Assembly (NCBI RefSeq): GCF_021018805.1
Contig: NC_086256.1
Coordinates: 15,270,532 to 15,334,531 of the forward strand
Direction: 5' to 3'
Origin: Prinia subflava
Lineage: Eukaryota; Chordata; Aves; Passeriformes; Cisticolidae
DNA length: 64,000 nucleotides
The notes beneath the pieces were generated by a model. That model saw only the letters and a program-made list of their open reading frames with translations, was not told where the DNA came from and ran no database searches. The translations under genes and the position numbers were made by a program. This document shows positions 41,101 to 55,260 of this stretch, one piece after another (the stretch's first letter is position 1; each line of letters opens with the position of its first letter).

Positions 41101-44100
41101 GTAGTTTCTCTCACTTCAAAAAGGATGTTTGTACATACTGTGAACACAACTCATTCAAATGCATGACATCACTGTACATAAGAAAATTTAGCAGGAGTAC
41201 TTCTGTAAAAATCACCATTTTTTTCCTATTTGGGCCTGAATGTGTCAGAATCTCTACAAACCAAACTAATTAACTATTCCTGATGAAGACTGTTTACATT
41301 CTAATACAATGAAATGGAAGTCTCAGAAAGCTTATCCATTAAAATCCCCATAGTACAGGTTAACTAATTTTCAAGGCTAAAAGGCATCATTAGATGATTT
41401 TATTTGACCTCTTACATAACACAAACTTTAAAATGTCACCTAGTTCTCCTTGCACTAAATCAAATGACAAAATACCACTGGCCTGAATGCACATCTGCTC
41501 TACCTTCCTCAGAACTGTACTTCCATAGTGTACAGAAAAATGTCTGCAACCAAAATGGGAAAATGAAAGGTTTTAATCTAAAACGGTAGCATTTCCCCCT
41601 CTTACAGCAAAACACCATTTGTTTGGTACAAGCAGTTATTCTGCAGCCAGCACTAACTAGACCACTTATTATTGTAGCCTGTCCAATTTCTCATCCAAAA
41701 CTGCAAGTGGTATCCAATATGTACTGAGAGCCCAAGGATACAAGAATTAGAGCTGTAGTGACTCTAGCTCAATGATTCTTGCCATGCAGTATTTGGGGTT
41801 TGTTCCATTGCAGAGAAACAGATTTACTGCAACTTATGGACATTCTTTTAAGCTTCAAGCAGCAGATAAGTCAGCTCAAGCAATGATGCATTACAGTATT
41901 AATTATACTAACAGAATGATCTTTCTGTTGTTGTTCATGTGGATTTACTGACAGGAGGAAAGTAAAGAATGAAAAGTAGTGACAGGAGAACAAAGCTGAC
42001 AAAAGGCCTAAGAGCAAATGTTGCTTTATGTTAATCATGAGGACACAAATATCAGAGTTTTTTGGCTAAGCAACTTTTATTGGTTAGCAAAAAGAGGATT
42101 TTAAGATTTTCCTTCTCTCTCCATCATCATTTCAGCACTAGTCTAACCTCAGAATTCCGAGACAAACTGAAGTAGACAGCCATGCCTCCTACCAAACCAG
42201 CTTTATATAGATGCCCAGCAAATACACAGGCTGTTATAATGACTTGAAAAGTGGGAGGAATCAACAGTCAAAAAACAAGAGGTTGTGTACAGATTTCAGC
42301 ACTAAAAGCTCTAGCTGACACATCTGCTAATCAAAGAGAAGGGTTTGAGACATGTTTTTCACAGGAACACACAAATGACCTACACTGGAGTTTTCCTTGT
42401 TGCATATATTCAAGTATCTGTTTTTTATTTAGTATTTGATGTCAAGAGTGGACTGTCCTGAAATGCACCTTAATTATATTATAGTAAGTATGATTGATGA
42501 GGCTTATTAAAAGATCTATATTAGAATGTGGGGGAGCTAACTATCAAATTATTATTTTTTAAATTGTTGAAGAGAAAATGCTGATAAAGATCTATTACCA
42601 AAATACTTCTTCAGAAGCAAAGAAGCTATTGAGAGCTGACATTAAATCAATTCAAGAACAGTAGTAATTGAAGGGAGTTTTAAGGTTTATGCTTTAACTG
42701 CAATAAAGAATTCTAAGAAACAAAAAAAAATAATTAACTGTTTTTTTCAAACTGCAGCATAACTCACCTCTTCTCGCACTTCTACCACATACAGTGTTTA
42801 ACGCTTACTTTCCCTTTTAGTATGACAGGTAGAATTGTCACTTAGGCCATCAAGCCATTAAACCAGTTTTTAAAAAGTATTTTGTAGATTCTGTAACATT
42901 CTAGAGAGTTTCCTGGTGCTTTTTCAATCAAGAAAATCTGACTAAAATTGCGCTATCTGACCTTCAATTAATGGCCTTCCTATAGCCTGTCATGCTAACG
43001 TGGAATCTGGGGAACAGTTAGGATTCATCTGGAAGCAATATAATTTCTGCCTTTGTCTTTCTTTTCTGGACACTAATGGCTTTAAGTCAGTCCTCTTCAC
43101 TCAATGTATGACACATACAGCCATTCTATTTCAGTTGTCCATTAACTTCAAGCACTGTGACAAGAACAAAGCAACTTCTCAAAGGAGTTCAGCTATATGT
43201 ACTGAATTTTTACAGATCCTTCGCTTATTAAGTGCTCTTTTCAAGTACCCCGAATGTTTACCTGAGTGCAGCAGTACCTATTATAATTAAAAGTGGCTGC
43301 TTAAACAAATGAAACAGGTTACAAGGCTCATGGATTCAACATTAGTGTTACTGTTCAGTTTCTCTATGTATTTCTGATTTTTTTTCCTAAAAGTTATCTA
43401 CCATTTTTAAGCAAGAACTGTGGAAAAAAATCAACAACCAGAAACATACAGTTTGTGGTCTGAAGTCTGAGGCCACAGTACTTGATATTGCCTCCCAGAG
43501 ACCACGCACAGGACAGACTACAGAGAGCACTCCTAAGCAGAAAGGAACACATTCATTGCCACAGGTACTTACAGGATCACTGACATAAACTACCAGGAGG
43601 AATAGATTCTGTTCTGAAAAGTGACACCTGTAGTTCTACAAGCTTTTAAAATAATATTTCTGCTCCTTGAATATTTATCACCAAGGTGCAAATAAAGCAT
43701 CTGTAAAATCCTGTGGAAATAACATGCATGGGATGGATTTAAGATACATGTCTGAGTATTAACATTTTACTTTGTTGTACTAACCTTGCATCTGGTCAAT
43801 GTCTGTATTAAGGCTACATTACAAAGCATTTCAATTGCATTTTTATTCACCAAACTGTTTTAAATAAATGAGAAATCTCCCTGCACTTGTTAATGAGATA
43901 AGAAGTCTCTAGATATTGCTGGGAGGTTGGAGAAGCTCTCAACTTCTGTAAAAATGTTCTTGTCAGAGTCTCGCTTACCAGACAACACAGAACAGTTGCA
44001 TTTGAATTCAGATGACATTTGTGTCTATGTGGCAAAGGTGTTTTATTCCAGCTCAACTATATTTGGTCTGGTGAAAGTTAACAGTAATTTGTCTCTTCCC

Positions 44101-47100
44101 TAGCCAAATTTTCACAGGATCAGCCATGTCTGTGAAATGGTACTTGCAGCTATGCTTTTCTGTATTCCTCAGTGACACAAAGTTCTATCCTAAGCCTCAG
44201 GCATTGTGAGAAGCCAATTTAATTTTGATTCTCTGCTACTTCTCTCTCTCTATCAGACAGCAAGCAATATTCAAAAGATGCCTTATTTCAGAAGACTAAA
44301 CCTATGTGCAGAAATTTCTGTGTAGTGCTTAATTTTCTCCTTATTCTTTCTGAGCTCTCCATCAGAACTCCTCCTTGCAGAGGGTTATATGCAAAGCAGC
44401 AGTATAAAGATAGTTTTCCCCTTCAATAAACAATCATCTCCTTCTAATGTGTGTCTTAGGACTTATTCCCTGAGTATTATCCTTTCTTTCTCCATCTACT
44501 CAGATTTTAAGAAAACCCAGTCATCACTGGGACACAATTGAGTAAGAAATCAGATGAGAAAGTATCAACATGAGGAACCTATTCTCTCTGATCCCAAGAC
44601 TTCTCTGTTAATCTGAATCCAACAGATCAAAGAAAATTGCTGATTGCATTTCAGGCATTCAAACCTACAAAGCCAACTACTGTCCGTCCAGCTGCAAAGT
44701 GCAAAGCTGATGGTAGAAGTGGAGATAGGGCAGTGGTGTCTATGACAAAAAGACTGCTGAGGAAAAAACCCAAGCTGTCAGATGCCCAGTGTACTGCCAG
44801 ACAAATCGAAACGCTCAGCTTCATATAGGCTGATACTTCTGGCCCTCTGAGATCAGAGGAATGGCAGGTAGAAGAGTCTCCAAAATCTATGCCAGTTACT
44901 TGTCATTATGAATATAATTTTGTAGGTGAATTGGAATTACAGATTCAGATATCCAAATAAAATACAGAATAGAATAACCCTCTACAACCAGGTGTAAAGC
45001 AATGTGGGTTTACCTTCTTCCTGAGGATAAAATTTTCCAGAATATGTTTGCCCTTATAACACGAGCTAATAACACAGGATAACAGCAAGAGATAAGTTGA
45101 AGCTCTCACAGCAAGGCATAGAAAGCAAAAAGGAATCAACATAGAGCTCTATAGGAGGCTGCAGAGTCCTCATGGATTCTTGCTGCTCAGCTTCCTATTT
45201 CACTCCCACTTTATAGCAATGTAGTAAGAGCTATCATCACCTGAATCATTCTGAGACTCTGTTTTCCAAAAGCATTATCTGCCTCTCCCTCTGTTCCAAA
45301 TGCATCCAGGCCATGCCCTCCAGCAGTCTGCTGCCACCCGAGCAAGGTTTAGCTTATACTCACCCATGTACTTGGAACAGTGTTCATTTTACACCGCTAA
45401 AGGAGACTCTACATGATTGTCTGTGTAACCACAACCAGCACAATCAGCTGGAAAAGGCCATGACTTGGCACAATTTGTCCAGCTTGTTTTCATTGTTGTC
45501 AAAAACCTGCAACACATATATGCAGGTTGAACCATGTAAAAAATATCTATGTAAGAATTTGAAAATGCACAAGCTTTTCAAGTCACTGTTTCTTAATTGT
45601 GGGACAGAATCAATCCCCTATTGTCACCTTTCTTTTATCTTCGCAGAGGGCAACTACATAGTGCACGTAAAGACTTTATTATATTCACAGACAATGCAGC
45701 TGTGTAATAATGTTAGCTCCGTCCTTCAGTGCAAAATCATTTTTTGCTGACGTGTGTCTTAGGACTCATAACACTTAAACATCTGAAAACGGTGATTCAT
45801 TTTAAAAATTTCATTTGAACATCTGCACTAAACAGGATTTACAAAGAAAGACACATTATTCTGATCATACAACTTCACTGCTTTGTTTCCTACAGTTCAG
45901 AGTCACTCACAAGGGATGATACTAAAGGCTAGTTCTTTTTCTTCATGTTGCTAGACAATTTCTAATTACAATAAAAACCTAAATTTACAAGTAAAATTCC
46001 ATTCTTAAGATTAAATCCATGTTTAAATGCTTTAACAAATCCAGTCATTAAATATATGAGAAGGAATTATTAAAAAAAAACCAAGCTCAAACCAGAAATC
46101 CCAAGGGCATCGGCATGGGCTGGGCTGGGGGTATTAAAAAATAAAATGAGCTACAGAGCATTTTTTAAAGCAAAATGCTTCCATGTGATCCTTGAGAACT
46201 ATATATCTGTGTATGTGTATGCCCATGCTGACATACAAACTGCTATTAGGGCAACCTGCCCTCATCTGCTCTGGTGCAGCTCTTTCTGATAACATAATTG
46301 AGGTCATGTAATAGAAGGAAATCACACTAGCAAAAATAAATTACTCAGGTTCAGATGATTTTGGAAAGCATGGGAGAAATGGAAAGGTGAATTACAGTGT
46401 AAAGAGAGAAATCAGTTTTTACGTGAAAAATCAGATGGGTTTACATGATGCATGAGTACTACCCAGTCCCTCTCTAACTTTAGAAGGGGATTGTATTAAA
46501 GGATGAAGGAGAAGATATTTGCAGAGATTGTCATTGATACTAAATGCAGAGAGGAGAAATAAGATCAGGAAACGCAAAGACAATATAAGAGAAAAGCCTT
46601 ACAAAACATTTCCACTAAGCTGATGACAAAATTAGCTTGGTTATATTACAGTTAGGCTTTAGCATCAAATGTGCAATATAAGGTAAAACCAAATATTTTA
46701 AGACATTTTTCTAGTCTACAACAAATTAACAAAATCACAGATACAGATTTCATCTAAAGTAACCAGTATTAGACAGGTGAATAATGAAACCCCTTGTTCT
46801 AATAACATACATCTTACCATAAATGTTGCTAATAGTGTAGTTTATTATGAAAAGGGGGACTCAAGAAAAGCTGAATGGAACAACTAGGTTGTCTAGAAGG
46901 TAACTGTGACTGAACAAATAGTTGGCAGCATTTCATTCTGATTAGACAGGGTCTGCATAAATTAAAAAATTACAATTATGTCAGGAACTACATATAAATG
47001 AAGCTGATTGTAATACACCAGGAAGTACATTGTTACTATTTACTATGAATCCACACACATAAAAACTTTGCTTACTCTTGTTTTGCTCCCAGCATGCAGT

Positions 47101-47239
47101 GTATATTAACCTGTCCAATTTCACATAGTGACCAATTGTGACTATTACAATCCATATAATTTATCAGATTAAAAAAAAATAAAGAAATCCAAGCAACACC
47201 TTTCCATATGGCCAATTAGTAAAGTCATAAAATGCAGCA
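38121..47239. other. AT-rich non-coding DNA
   Basis: No supported gene. Local structure includes a short tandem repeat and hairpin at 40198-40258 (listed), T-rich tracts near 38560 and A/T runs. A patch at 39690-39900 is less AT-rich and has more CpG than its surroundings; I could not assign it. The longest ORFs (145 codons at 45313-45750, plus; 138 codons at 38437-38853, plus) show no family features. Confidence 0.5.
40198..40258. repeat. 11-bp tandem repeat followed by perfect hairpin
   Basis: ACCAAGTCTGG occurs at 40198-40208 and again at 40210-40220. It is followed by TCTAAACTCC (40232-40241), a 7-nt loop, and GGAGTTTAGA (40249-40258), a perfect 10-bp stem. No element family was recognised. 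Confidence 0.85.
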
Positions 47240-47700
47240 AATATATGATGCTGTATTGAACATCTGTGCTGGTTATCCTATGGGAATTTTTAATAAAGGA
47301 CCAAACAGCATATTGATGTTAATTCTATGTTACCGGGACTTTAAATAAAAAACTAAAATAAATAGCATCCATTAAACTGATCATACTGTTGTAACTCAAA
47401 TTGTGTTTATTATGCTAATGGAACATGAAATTAAGAAAAAGACCTTTATGCCAGTGGAATTAATTAATGAGCTTTATGAAGGCATTGGGATGTAATTTAT
47501 TTCTAGATAAGTAAGTCTAATTTGCAGTTCCATGGGTCTCTGCAATGCTGATTGTAATAGTTATTCCTGCAGATGTGCTGCTCACAGCATGTCTTTCCAT
47601 TAGAACTGAACACCTCATTATATAAACTGTACCTAATTAAACATAATACAGTGGTGACTTGTTAAACTGGCCTTTTTAAGTCAGCAGCTGCCTAAGCTAA
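47240..47700. promoter_or_regulatory. Candidate conserved non-coding element
   Basis: A non-repetitive AT-rich block with dense transcription-factor-like words: ATGCTAAT (POU-like, 47412-47419), AATTAATTAAT (homeodomain-like, 47458-47468) and an E-box CAGCTG (47685-47690). It has no homopolymer runs and few in-frame oddities, the usual appearance of vertebrate developmental enhancers. Whether it is conserved cannot be judged here. Confidence 0.3.
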
Positions 47701-50700
47701 TAATACCATATACAAGATTTATATCATCAACCATATAATACTGATATTAAAATATACTGCCCAAGGGATTGACAACTAATTTACCAGTATGTAACAGGTA
47801 CACTTCAGATTCTGCAATGGAGATTAAAGACTACTAGTCTATAAAAATCAAACTAATAAAAGTCTATTTGGAGTTCTAAATAACTATGAAAGTTTCTTAA
47901 TAACTTTTTTCTTCTAACAGTTCATTTTAAAAAAACATAATCAGAGAATAACATTTTTCCTATGTTCTTTCTCCATATCTGATGGGCCATTTTTCTTATG
48001 TGGTCTGAATTATTACAACATTTGAACACAGTTAGGTATGTGCATACTGCCTTTGTTTCAGACAAAACAAAAGCAGAAACAGCAAGACATATACAGCTTG
48101 AATTTTGCATGTTTGATTCTGTGACTATTCTGTACATGTCCTTTCCACCAAATTGTACATAGATCTCATATTCAAAATATGACAGTCAGACTCCATGAAG
48201 TCTGTTTTGGTTAGAAAACAAGGAAGTTGGAAAATGCACTGAGAACATTGAGTTTCTCATGAGGTAACATACATTTGAAAGCTGCAAAATAATATGTTGG
48301 ACAAACCATGTCTAATAATGAAAACTTCCCGTTCTGTATACTTCCTGTACTTCAAGACATATTTTCTGTTTCTCTCTTCTTCAGAAGCTGACTCCACTGT
48401 CACCTTACATTCTAATGTAGAGAAGCATTGCTTTTGTTCTTCCCATTTTGCCAGTCTCTGGAGGAAGTGGATATATTTTGCCCACAGATGCATCAGTGGA
48501 ACTACACAGCTACAGCTTTTCCCCACAGAAGCCTGGGATCCTTCTTTCCTTTTTCCTCAAGTCTGCAAAATTAGCTCATTTTCCAGTCTTACTCTATGCC
48601 ATAATTAAACCACCTGAAGACATGTAAGCAAGTCCTGCGTATTGCTGCCATCTCGCTCTCTGAATGAAGAAAATGAGGCTCAAATTCTAAACATCTTTTG
48701 ACATATGCCACATCAAGCAATACCTTTAAAAACGTATCAATTTAGTCACAACCTTGAGTCCATTTGATGTCCAATATCAAGAATCAAGTACAAAGTTGAG
48801 AAATGTCAGTGTGTCTTTTCAGTAGGGACTTTCAAAGTTTCTGACAATATTCACTCCCCTGAACAACTTTCAACCTTTTCTTGCACAGAGAAGTTAGAAA
48901 AAACACAAAAAAGAAACATGGTCATACTGCTTGAAGCCCATTACTATTTGGATTCTCTTCAAGTTTTGGAGGAAAAGATTCAGAATTAGATCAGCTTTGC
49001 TCTGAGTCACTTTCTTGGTCTTACTGAGCACATAACAAAAGATAGTGTTCTTAAATAAACTAGTGTTTTACTTTTGTTTTCAGTAAGCTGTGACAATTGA
49101 ACCACAATACTCTTTTAAAGACTGCTGCTTTGATGGCAAACTCTGTCACTCTCATACACCTCAATATCTGCAGTGTCATACTTTACTTTTAAGGTTTCAT
49201 GGTAAAGACAGTTTGACAGTCATTCCCTTCTCCTTGCTGCAATACCTAAATCATTCTGGACTGTAGTGTGAAATATATGAATCACTGCAAATTCATGTAA
49301 AATTAGTTTGTTCTAAAGTTAGAGATCCAGAGAAGAAAGATCTGTTCTGTCCTAAAGGATGTGCATCAAGTAACAAAACTATGTGCAATTTAACTTTATT
49401 GGCAGAACATGAAGAACGGGCTCCCAGACTGAGCCAGCTCGTGCACAACCAGCTTATGCTACTATCAGAAAGAGTGGACAGCATGCTCAGAACTCAGCAT
49501 TCCAGGAGAAAGAATAAAATAGAGAACTTACAGTTAGAAGTAAAGACTGTATGAGAAATAATTTCATTGTTTCCCATAATCACTCTGTTTAAAATCTGTC
49601 GTTACCAAGGCTGAGTTTTAATTTCCTGGAAGTTACCATTTGCTTCATGCTTTCAAGAGAGTCTTCTGACTATTTAATTCTTGTACTTAATTCTTGCAGG
49701 GGATCTTTATTGCAAAATCTTTTATTATAAATAATCACTGTACTAAAACAACTTTCTTTATTTTAATGGATACTGTTTCAATTCAAAACCAGAGTCTAAT
49801 TTTTTCCTAAAAGTCTCATTTAAATTGCTTCACTATCTTTCAGTAATCAAATATGAAATGTAACAGAACAGCAACATAATTTGCTGAGGGTAAAATTTAG
49901 CAGAATCAATCAACAATAAGAAGAAAATAGGAGCTCGTGAGCACCATGGGTCCATTATAATTATTATTTTTAATTAAAGTATTCCAGATACACATTAATT
50001 TTCTTTGCTCACTACTTTTATTGTTTGACTTGACTTCAAATGGGAACTGTGAGCACTTTGAAAAATGGGTTGAAAGGTTCTTGTTTCACAACAGATTGAG
50101 TAGTTACTTCTCCATTTGCTGCCAAAATGCATTTTAGTACCGTATCACAGCTAAACTCCTCCATGACTCACCACAGATGTCTTCTGTCTCTTAAAGCAAC
50201 CTAAAACTAGGAAAATATTTTCTCCACATCCCATCAATGAAAGTAAAGAAATCTCACCAAAGGTTTAGACATCTAACTAGATCTTGAATTTGAAAAGCAT
50301 TTTCTAAACTGTTATTTTAAAATTAAGAACCTTTTTTAGCGTCTCCAAAAAGAAAAGCAAAATCCTCTCATTATGCTCCTAAACTATATGACATATTCAA
50401 AAATATTAAAGACAAACAAAAGTATGATAAACAAAATACTAACCCCTTCATTGAGATCAATATAAGATTTGCATTTAATTAATATTTCAACTATTTTATA
50501 GAAGAATTTTACCATTTCTTACCCTGCCTAGTTCTGGTGAAAAAAAAAATTCTAAATACAACAAGGTTGAATTCACAAGCCTACCAGTGTGACTGAGTTT
50601 TCAATTTACAGTTTCAGGAAATCAATGAAATTGAGAGACATATCCTGGTAATTTGATGCTTATGTGAGCTGAGCTTCTAAACTTTTCTGAAAAAGTGACT

Positions 50701-53700
50701 CTCAACTGGTCTGATCTCACAGGTGCCTAGGAATATTGGCTTGAGAGTTACACTGCCTATTTAACTTTTGACTTTTACAGTTAAGCAGTTATTCTGGAAG
50801 CATAAAAAAGATCTCAGACTGTCACTTATAGTTGGTTTTCAACCTCCTTGGGAGATGCAGAAGGGCAAACAATTGCGATCAACCAAAGTCTCTCAGAAAC
50901 ATTCCTCCCTAGAGGGAACTAAAAATATGCAATAATATGGTCAGCAGGGGGAAAATTATTCCACCATAAAGACCCCACAAAAAGATAGTTATTTTAGCCT
51001 ATTACTGCTACCATAAAGTCAAAAGAAGCTGTTGGATGAAAGAAAACTGAAATTACTCATATTTTTCCTCTCAAACCAAATGCAGAAGTTTATTGTGCAC
51101 TGTATTGCCAAAGGCTTCATTCACAGATACTCTAAAATTGTACTCTTTTTTTCTGAAATTCTTCAAAACAAAGAAAAAGACTTTTAAAAAAAATTAAGGA
51201 TACCATTGACTGAAAATCAGTATTACATGGTGAATTGGGACAATTGCAGGAAACATAAACAGCATCTTCTTCCAAATAACTCTACACCAAAGCAAAACCT
51301 CCTAATCCACATTCAAGACAACTGAAAACCAGCAGAAAACTGACAATCACTAATGCCCTGCACTACCACTTCTCCAAAAAAACAATAATTTCTGGAAACT
51401 CTTGGAAAAATTACTTGGAAGACAAAGAGAATGCTTATGCATGTTACTTTGAATTCTTTTTGCTGCCAGAACTCGGATACCGTAACACTGAGAGGTCACG
51501 CACACACTTTGACAGAACAGAACTGACAGGTTTGTTAATTGCTGACAAAGTTACAGCACTAATATCTTTTCAATTATAACAATATTTTCATGATTTGAGA
51601 GGTCAGTCTCCATTCCCCACGCGCACACCAGACAGAACACTAATGAAATGCTGTGAGTAGAATTCTGACAGTTGTTTCTGCTCCCATCAAGGACAGAAAT
51701 CTCCACTGACTTCAGTGTAAACAGAATCAGGCCCTTCATGTGCATATTAAATAAAGCAGATACTTCTGTCTCAATCTTCTCTTTTGATGCCACAAAAGAG
51801 ATAAGATGATCTGATAAAAGTAATAGATGAAAGTATATTATTATCTTTACTATCTCCATTATAAGATATAAAATACTCTGTAGTGCCTGTGTGTATTACC
51901 ATAAGCTACAGTGAAAGCTGACCTGTTTTCCAGAGGACAGATTTTTAAGTATGATGCTGAAGCAATTTTTGATGACATACTTTCCTACAACATTTCTCAT
52001 GCCACTGAAGATTAGATATGTCTGAAAACACAATATAAATACAGAACCAGAATTTTATCTTATCCCGTGGCCACTAGCTATGAAATAAATGCTCCAATAT
52101 CGGTTTCTATAGAAATATGAATCAGTTAGACTCCCTTGGAATTTTTTAAAAATACAGACAATGTTATTATTTCCATGTCACTAACAACAAGAATTACCAT
52201 TTTTAATTGCATGTTCTCTTTCTTCCCTCTCGGGAGGCTCCAACACAGAATCCCTCTACAATATACTTTAAAAGCACTGGCATTCTGAGGTATTCAGCTT
52301 TAGAAGCAGATTCTCATAGCATCAAGGTGAAAAACAGTAAAATATCCACAGCTGGAAGCACAGCTTCCCCAGTGATGGAATATCCCCATTTGGTGGGTCA
52401 CAAATCCACACGGAAACACAAAAAGGTGGGGTCTGCACACCAGCTGGCCTTTGTGGAGAAGAGACGTGAGCTATTCTCGTCTAGAGGGTGCCTCAGGAAA
52501 GTCACAGGCTAAGCCAGTACAATCAGGTGATTTTGTTTTCAAGACCCAGAACACCAGTGAATGACAATTTAATACATTAGGAGGTGCACTGCAGTAGTAC
52601 TACAAGACCATAGCTAGGCATGTGTGATGTGCTCTGGAGACTTTAAACTCCATAAGGAAGGGCTTATACAAGGTGGGAAAGAAAGGAATGTTATTGACTC
52701 TATAAACAGGGAATCAAGTCAGAAAAGATTTTGGCAGAAAGCTACTGAATGATTAGCATGTGAAGGAATCCTGGGCACAGTGGATCCCAAAATAACATTA
52801 CTGCTTGCCAAACACCTCCTAGTCTCCAGCCTGCATCAATTACTGAAATACACAAACCATACTACTCAAAAGTGTTCATAACTATTTTTTCTGAAACTGA
52901 GGCCATCACAAATTCAACACAGTTAGTGGCATAAGGTAAAGGAAAAAACCTGCAAAGATGCTTTTGATTCCTCCTCTCTGCATAATGAGCCAGATTCTCA
53001 GCTAATGCATAGTCTCATTTTTCCACTCATACCTATTGAGCTCTGACATTCTGTACAACTGGTATGTTTAACAGCAGGGTAAGAATAAACCTTGTAGACC
53101 CAGCCTTAGTACTTTCCAAACCCACACAAGCTCATAATGTGGTGAAAGGTCACAGAGTTGCTCACATTTCTACCCTTTGCTCAACAATACCACAACTTCA
53201 GCCACCCATGAAGTGAAAATTTGCCCCAGACACCAATTGTGAAGCTTAATGATTGAGTCTTCTCACAAAAGAAAAGAGCTCAGTTAAATCTAAAAGCACA
53301 CACACAAATTCTGACCTCTGGTGAGCAAAAAGCATGTGTATTTGTGCCACTTTTAGCTTTTATTGGTTTCCCACCAAATCTCTTAATACTTCTTCTGACT
53401 TATTCCAAATTTTCAACTTTTGAATAACTACATTTGCAGTTCTGCTAATTTTGCTGCTCTGGGAACACAGCAAAATCTGGCTGCCACAACTGTGGCTCTT
53501 TTGTGTTCAAAACTGCATCACTTATGTATTTAAAAATACATATGATATTTATAAAGCCTACTCAAAACACTACTAAATTGTCCCATTTTCATGTTTTCAT
53601 GACAATTTATATGTTTTCCATATGGGCAAGTGCTCACAATATGATACAAGCTTAATGGAACAAACTGTGGGTTTTCTTTATTGTCTTGGCATCAAAAATC

Positions 53701-55260
53701 TGCACTCGCATAAAAATAACTCTCTATCTTAAAGGGATGACTTTTCATTAATGCAATTTTAAGGGCAACTCTCTCTCTCATTTTACTTAAAAATGCATCA
53801 GAAATTTTCCCTGCTTACCTTACCATTGTATCACCACTGTATTTGAGAACATTACAAATCTATTGTAAAAAGCAGCTGACATCCGCAGAGTGCAAAATTA
53901 TTCAGATGAGTTTTCTGTAACTTAGTGTGAGCTCCAAAAGAGACTGCATTTTGGGAGGGAAGGGAAAGATCCACAGGCAGACAGATACTTCCACATCACT
54001 ACTCCACTTTTGTTTTTTCCCTCCAACTTTTCAAAAGCACGAAGAGCTAATGCCTGCAAGCATTAGGAGGAGCCTGTGTGCTAAAAGTCCAAGGGTGAAA
54101 AAGCTGACAGTAAATTATTTCCTTAAAAGTTCTCAAAGACTCCAATACAGCACTGAAAATAACTAATACTCCTATACTCCAACAGCATATGTCCTTCAGC
54201 CTTCTCAATCCAGTCTCTGCTGCTTCCCTCTCCACACCTCCTCTACCTCACCACAAAGCTACCCTTGCCTTCTACTTTTCTTCTCTTCCAATTACTGCAG
54301 TCCTAACGTAGAGAAAGCTTTCCCTGACCTGAAGCTCCTCAGTAGGCAGTCAGACGAGCCAACCTTCTTTTCACTTAATCCAGCTCCTACACACACTTCA
54401 AAACATGACAGACCTGTCAAATGAGCCATCCACCAGGCCACTGACAGCAGTTTCTAGGGCACAAGAAACACAGCTGATGGAGGAGATTGTTGGAGGAAGT
54501 CAGGAAGACAGGAAGCCATAGGTAATATCACAAGTGGCCTACTGAAAACTGACAGCTTAATGGGTATGATACTGCTGGTTATTTTATGTATCTCAAGCCT
54601 AGGCCTTGAATAATTACTGCTTACTACTGAGAAGCTAAAGTGGAAAATCGATTTTGCCACAGTTAATAACAAAGGCTAATGCTATAGAGGTTTTGGGTAA
54701 CAGGCACCACCTCAGCCACAGTCTAAAACATTTTACTTTCTAAGAACCGAATGTTGATGAAAGTTGCTATGCTGATGGAATAAAACCAAGTTAATTCACC
54801 CACAGATAAAGCAGCTGGTATCATACACAAACTTTCTCCTAGGCAGCCTCTCTCTGGGATAGGCACTGGGCAATCTGTTTAAGAGGAAGGCTTTAAAGAT
54901 AGCTGACTCAGACAGTGTCTCTGAACGAGTTTCCTATTAACTAACTAGAGATACTCAGCCACCAACTGGTGCCTCTTCCTTCAAGGAGAACCCAGCACCT
55001 CCACCAACTGTTCTTGTTTGAGGTGACTCACCTTGGTGACACTACTGTCCCTAGACACGCATATACTTCCATTTGTAACTCTCACGCCTGATGGGAGAAA
55101 ATCTGCTGCACTAGAACACTGGAACAGTTCATGGATTGTCCCTTCCTTGTTTTAGCAAGACTTATTTTTTATCAATTTTATCAGGGAAATGCACTTCAGA
55201 ACAGTTTTACTGCCTTCTGTACACATTCTCCCATGCTCACTGACATGCAAGCTGACACTT
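47701..55260. other. AT-rich non-coding DNA
   Basis: No supported gene. It includes a possible very old repeat trace at 51701-51734 (listed). A 101-codon plus-strand ORF (52207-52512) and a 102-codon minus-strand ORF (51551-51859) have no domains or exon borders. A small inverted repeat, CTAATGC-CTGCAA-GCATTAG, lies at about 54047-54066. Confidence 0.5.
51701..51734. repeat. Trace of ancient amniote interspersed repeat
   Basis: CTCCACTGACTTCAGTG followed by TAAACAGAATCAGGCCC resembles a motif (a 'CACTGACTTCAGTGG...GGATCAGGCCC' word) that I recall as common in bird, turtle and crocodile DNA as part of old interspersed repeats. It is too short to name the family or orientation. Confidence 0.35.

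Noticed and set aside
52990..53045. Possible ancient repeat (GAGCCAGATTCTCAGCTAATGC)
   Set aside because: The match to a remembered amniote repeat word is too short to support a call.
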